From Erythrobacter longus (GTDB taxonomy: Bacteria > Pseudomonadota > Alphaproteobacteria > Sphingomonadales > Sphingomonadaceae), in assembly GCF_000715015.1 (NCBI RefSeq), contig NZ_JMIW01000003.1, positions 1-64,000 of the forward strand: a stretch of DNA of 64,000 nucleotides, written 5' to 3'. Made by a program: the position numbers and the translations under genes. How positions within the stretch are numbered: position 1 is the stretch's first letter; every line of letters starts with the position of its first letter. Under the pieces are notes generated by a model. It did not search any database. It saw nothing but the letters and a program-made list of their open reading frames with translations, and was not told the origin of the DNA. This document shows positions 62,785 to 64,000 of this stretch, in pieces.

Positions 62785-63187
62785 TTCCAGCTTTCAATTC
62801 GATCAGGTCCCATTTGTTGCCGAACGGATCGGCGAACACGGCCACTGTTGCATAAGGCTCGTGCCGGGGTTCTTCTAGGAATTCCACCCCTGCTGCGAGA
62901 AACCTTGCATGAGTATCGGCGAAATTGTTGGTATTAAGGAAGAATGACACCCGCCCGCCGGTCTGATTGCCAATGGCGGCGGTTTGCGCTTGCGTTTTGG
63001 CCTTGGCGAGCAGCAGGCGGCCACCCCCGGAAGCCTCCACCACAACCCAGCGTTTTCCGCTCCCCCCAGTACTGGCAAACTCTGTGTCTTCGATGAGGGT
63101 AAAGCCAAGTGCGCCCACATAAAAGGCGATGCCTGCGTCATAGTCCGGGACCACCAGCGTGGTCATGGCGAAGGTTTCGGTGGTCAT
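62756..63187 (-). CDS. VOC-superfamily (glyoxalase-like) protein
   Basis: A 143-residue protein of the vicinal oxygen chelate fold: MTTLVVPDYDAGIAFYVGAL and a second beta-alpha-beta unit ending AVFADPFGNKWDLIELK. It has a possible metal glutamate in DLIELK but no clear His pair. ATG 63187 is chosen over a longer upstream frame, which shadows the membrane gene. It overlaps both neighbours by a few bases, so it is coupled to the valine operon. The role is unknown; it may remove a reactive by-product. Confidence 0.82.
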   Translation of the reverse strand: MTTETFAMTTLVVPDYDAGIAFYVGALGFTLIEDTEFASTGGSGKRWVVVEASGGGRLLLAKAKTQAQTAAIGNQTGGRVSFFLNTNNFADTHARFLAAGVEFLEEPRHEPYATVAVFADPFGNKWDLIELKAGNDTRRPDPN

Positions 63188-63609
63188 GACTGAGTCTTTA
63201 AGTGTTTCGGTGGAAAGCATCGCCAAGCCGCCAACCAATAACTTATCCAGCCAGCGCAAAATGGCCAACTGATCATGGCGTAGAAGCTCCAGAAAACTGG
63301 CAACCGGCGGTCGTTGGTGAGGACGAAGTAAAGCAGGATGATCGCCGTGTGCAAAATCGCCAGTAAAAGGAAGCCCCAAAGAGGGCCCTTGCGAAGTTTC
63401 TCAGTCGCGATGATCGTGGGCAACCCAAGCGGCAACGAAATCAGAGCCGCCCACATTGCTATATAGGTCAAATCCTTAATCCACGCGCTGCCCGGCTGAA
63501 GGCTCGGCGCGTTTTCTCTGAGAGAATCTAGTAGGAAGACGACGAAGATCGTCGCGGTTCCAATAAGGCAAGCTAGCGCATAGCTTGCTAGGACTGTGCG
63601 CGCCCTCAC
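63184..63609 (-). CDS. Small membrane protein of unknown function
   Basis: A 141-residue protein with four predicted membrane helices (ASYALACLIGTATIFVVFLL, LTYIAMWAALISLPLGLPTI, FLLLAILHTAIILLYFVLT, FWSFYAMISWPFCAGWISYW). A GTG start overlaps the acyl-CoA dehydrogenase stop, and its own stop overlaps the VOC start (ATGA). I do not recognise the family. Position in the valine operon implies co-expression only. Confidence 0.7.
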   Translation of the reverse strand: MRARTVLASYALACLIGTATIFVVFLLDSLRENAPSLQPGSAWIKDLTYIAMWAALISLPLGLPTIIATEKLRKGPLWGFLLLAILHTAIILLYFVLTNDRRLPVFWSFYAMISWPFCAGWISYWLAAWRCFPPKHLKTQS

Positions 63610-64000
63610 TGCCGCAGCAGATCCCGGCCCACGATCATGCGCATCACCTGATTGGTGCCTTCAAGGATCGAATGCACCCGCAGGTCGCGCCAGAAACGCT
63701 CGATCGGGTAATCGCGCAAGTAGCCATAGCCGCCAAACAATTGCAGCGCGTCGTTGACGATTTTGCTGCCGTTGTCGGTCGCAAGGCGTTTTGCCATGGC
63801 GGAAAAGCGCGATTTGTCTGGTGCATTCTCGGTGACCTTGGCCGCCGCCAGATAGAGCAGCGCGCGCGCAGCCTCCAGATCGGTCGCCATATCGGCGAGC
63901 ATGAACTGCGTGTTCTGGAAGTCTGCAACGGCGGTATCGAATTGCTTGCGATCCTTGGTGTAGCTGATTGCCTCGTCCAGACACCTTTGCGCGCCGCCAA
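63606..64000 (-). CDS. Acyl-CoA dehydrogenase, C-terminal part (window edge)
   Basis: The partial gene runs off the right edge; only the last 131 residues are seen. LADMATDLEAARALLYLAAA and FGGYGYLRDYPIERFWRDLR then SILEGTNQVMRMIVGRDLLR are the flavin-binding C-terminal helices of the family. In a valine operon it is most likely isobutyryl-CoA dehydrogenase, giving methacrylyl-CoA. The frame extends upstream without a stop within the window. Confidence 0.92.
   Translation of the reverse strand, partial: GGAQRCLDEAISYTKDRKQFDTAVADFQNTQFMLADMATDLEAARALLYLAAAKVTENAPDKSRFSAMAKRLATDNGSKIVNDALQLFGGYGYLRDYPIERFWRDLRVHSILEGTNQVMRMIVGRDLLRQ

Overview
The window looks like a chromosomal segment of an alphaproteobacterium of the Sphingomonadales, most likely an Erythrobacter-type marine bacterium. 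This is an inference from gene content: a split metH, a TonB-dependent receptor, a DcaP-type porin, an alphaproteobacterial curli system with CsgH, a glycerol ABC transporter of the glpSTPQUV type, a divinyl (proto)chlorophyllide 8-vinyl reductase that hints at a bacteriochlorophyll maker, and clean REP-type hairpins. No database search was possible.

Layout. 1-4000 is an accessory region: a MarR-like and a LuxR-type regulator facing away from a palindrome, a 5'-truncated tRNA-Thr 3' end, a frameshifted P4-type integrase, and the first part of a PLD-domain protein. 4300-16800 is an acetate module: porin, acetyl-CoA synthetase (disrupted), the CrbR/CrbS-type two-component system whose kinase carries a whole transporter domain, a Na+/solute symporter with its DUF4212 partner, an exonuclease, and a cNMP/CBS/DUF294 protein. 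16900-20000 holds a TonB receptor split by an in-frame stop and a divergent TetR regulator. 20300-26260 is a six-gene glycerol ABC importer. 26260-28760 holds gene remnants, a possible effector/immunity pair and bciA. 29000-36000 has a sugar-type SSS symporter, an orphan lasso-type precursor peptide, and an operon GH42 -> Gfo/Idh -> aldo-keto reductase -> 2OG dioxygenase. 36000-42250 is a methionine/one-carbon operon (ArsR-methyltransferase fusion, metF, metH N-part, GNAT, metH C-part) behind a strong AT-rich palindrome. 42490-52700 is a curli locus: csgF (with an in-frame TAG), csgG, three very large curlin-repeat proteins, a small curlin, an unknown exported protein and csgH. 52830-57640 is a tandem glycine riboswitch with gcvT-gcvH-gcvPA-gcvPB. 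57640-59820 carries a flippase-like protein and an Nmad3-like protein. 59860-64000 is a valine degradation operon interspersed with REP hairpins.

Together the genes point to growth on acetate, glycerol, glycine, valine and galactoside-type sugars, and to a surface built around amyloid fibres. The most novel material is the giant curlin array with its unknown partner, the orphan lasso-type precursor, and the recurring short tandem duplications (9-16 bp), two of which duplicate stop codons at gene ends. Four genes in the window (integrase, acs, TonB receptor, csgF) are broken by single events; whether this is decay or sequencing error needs reads.
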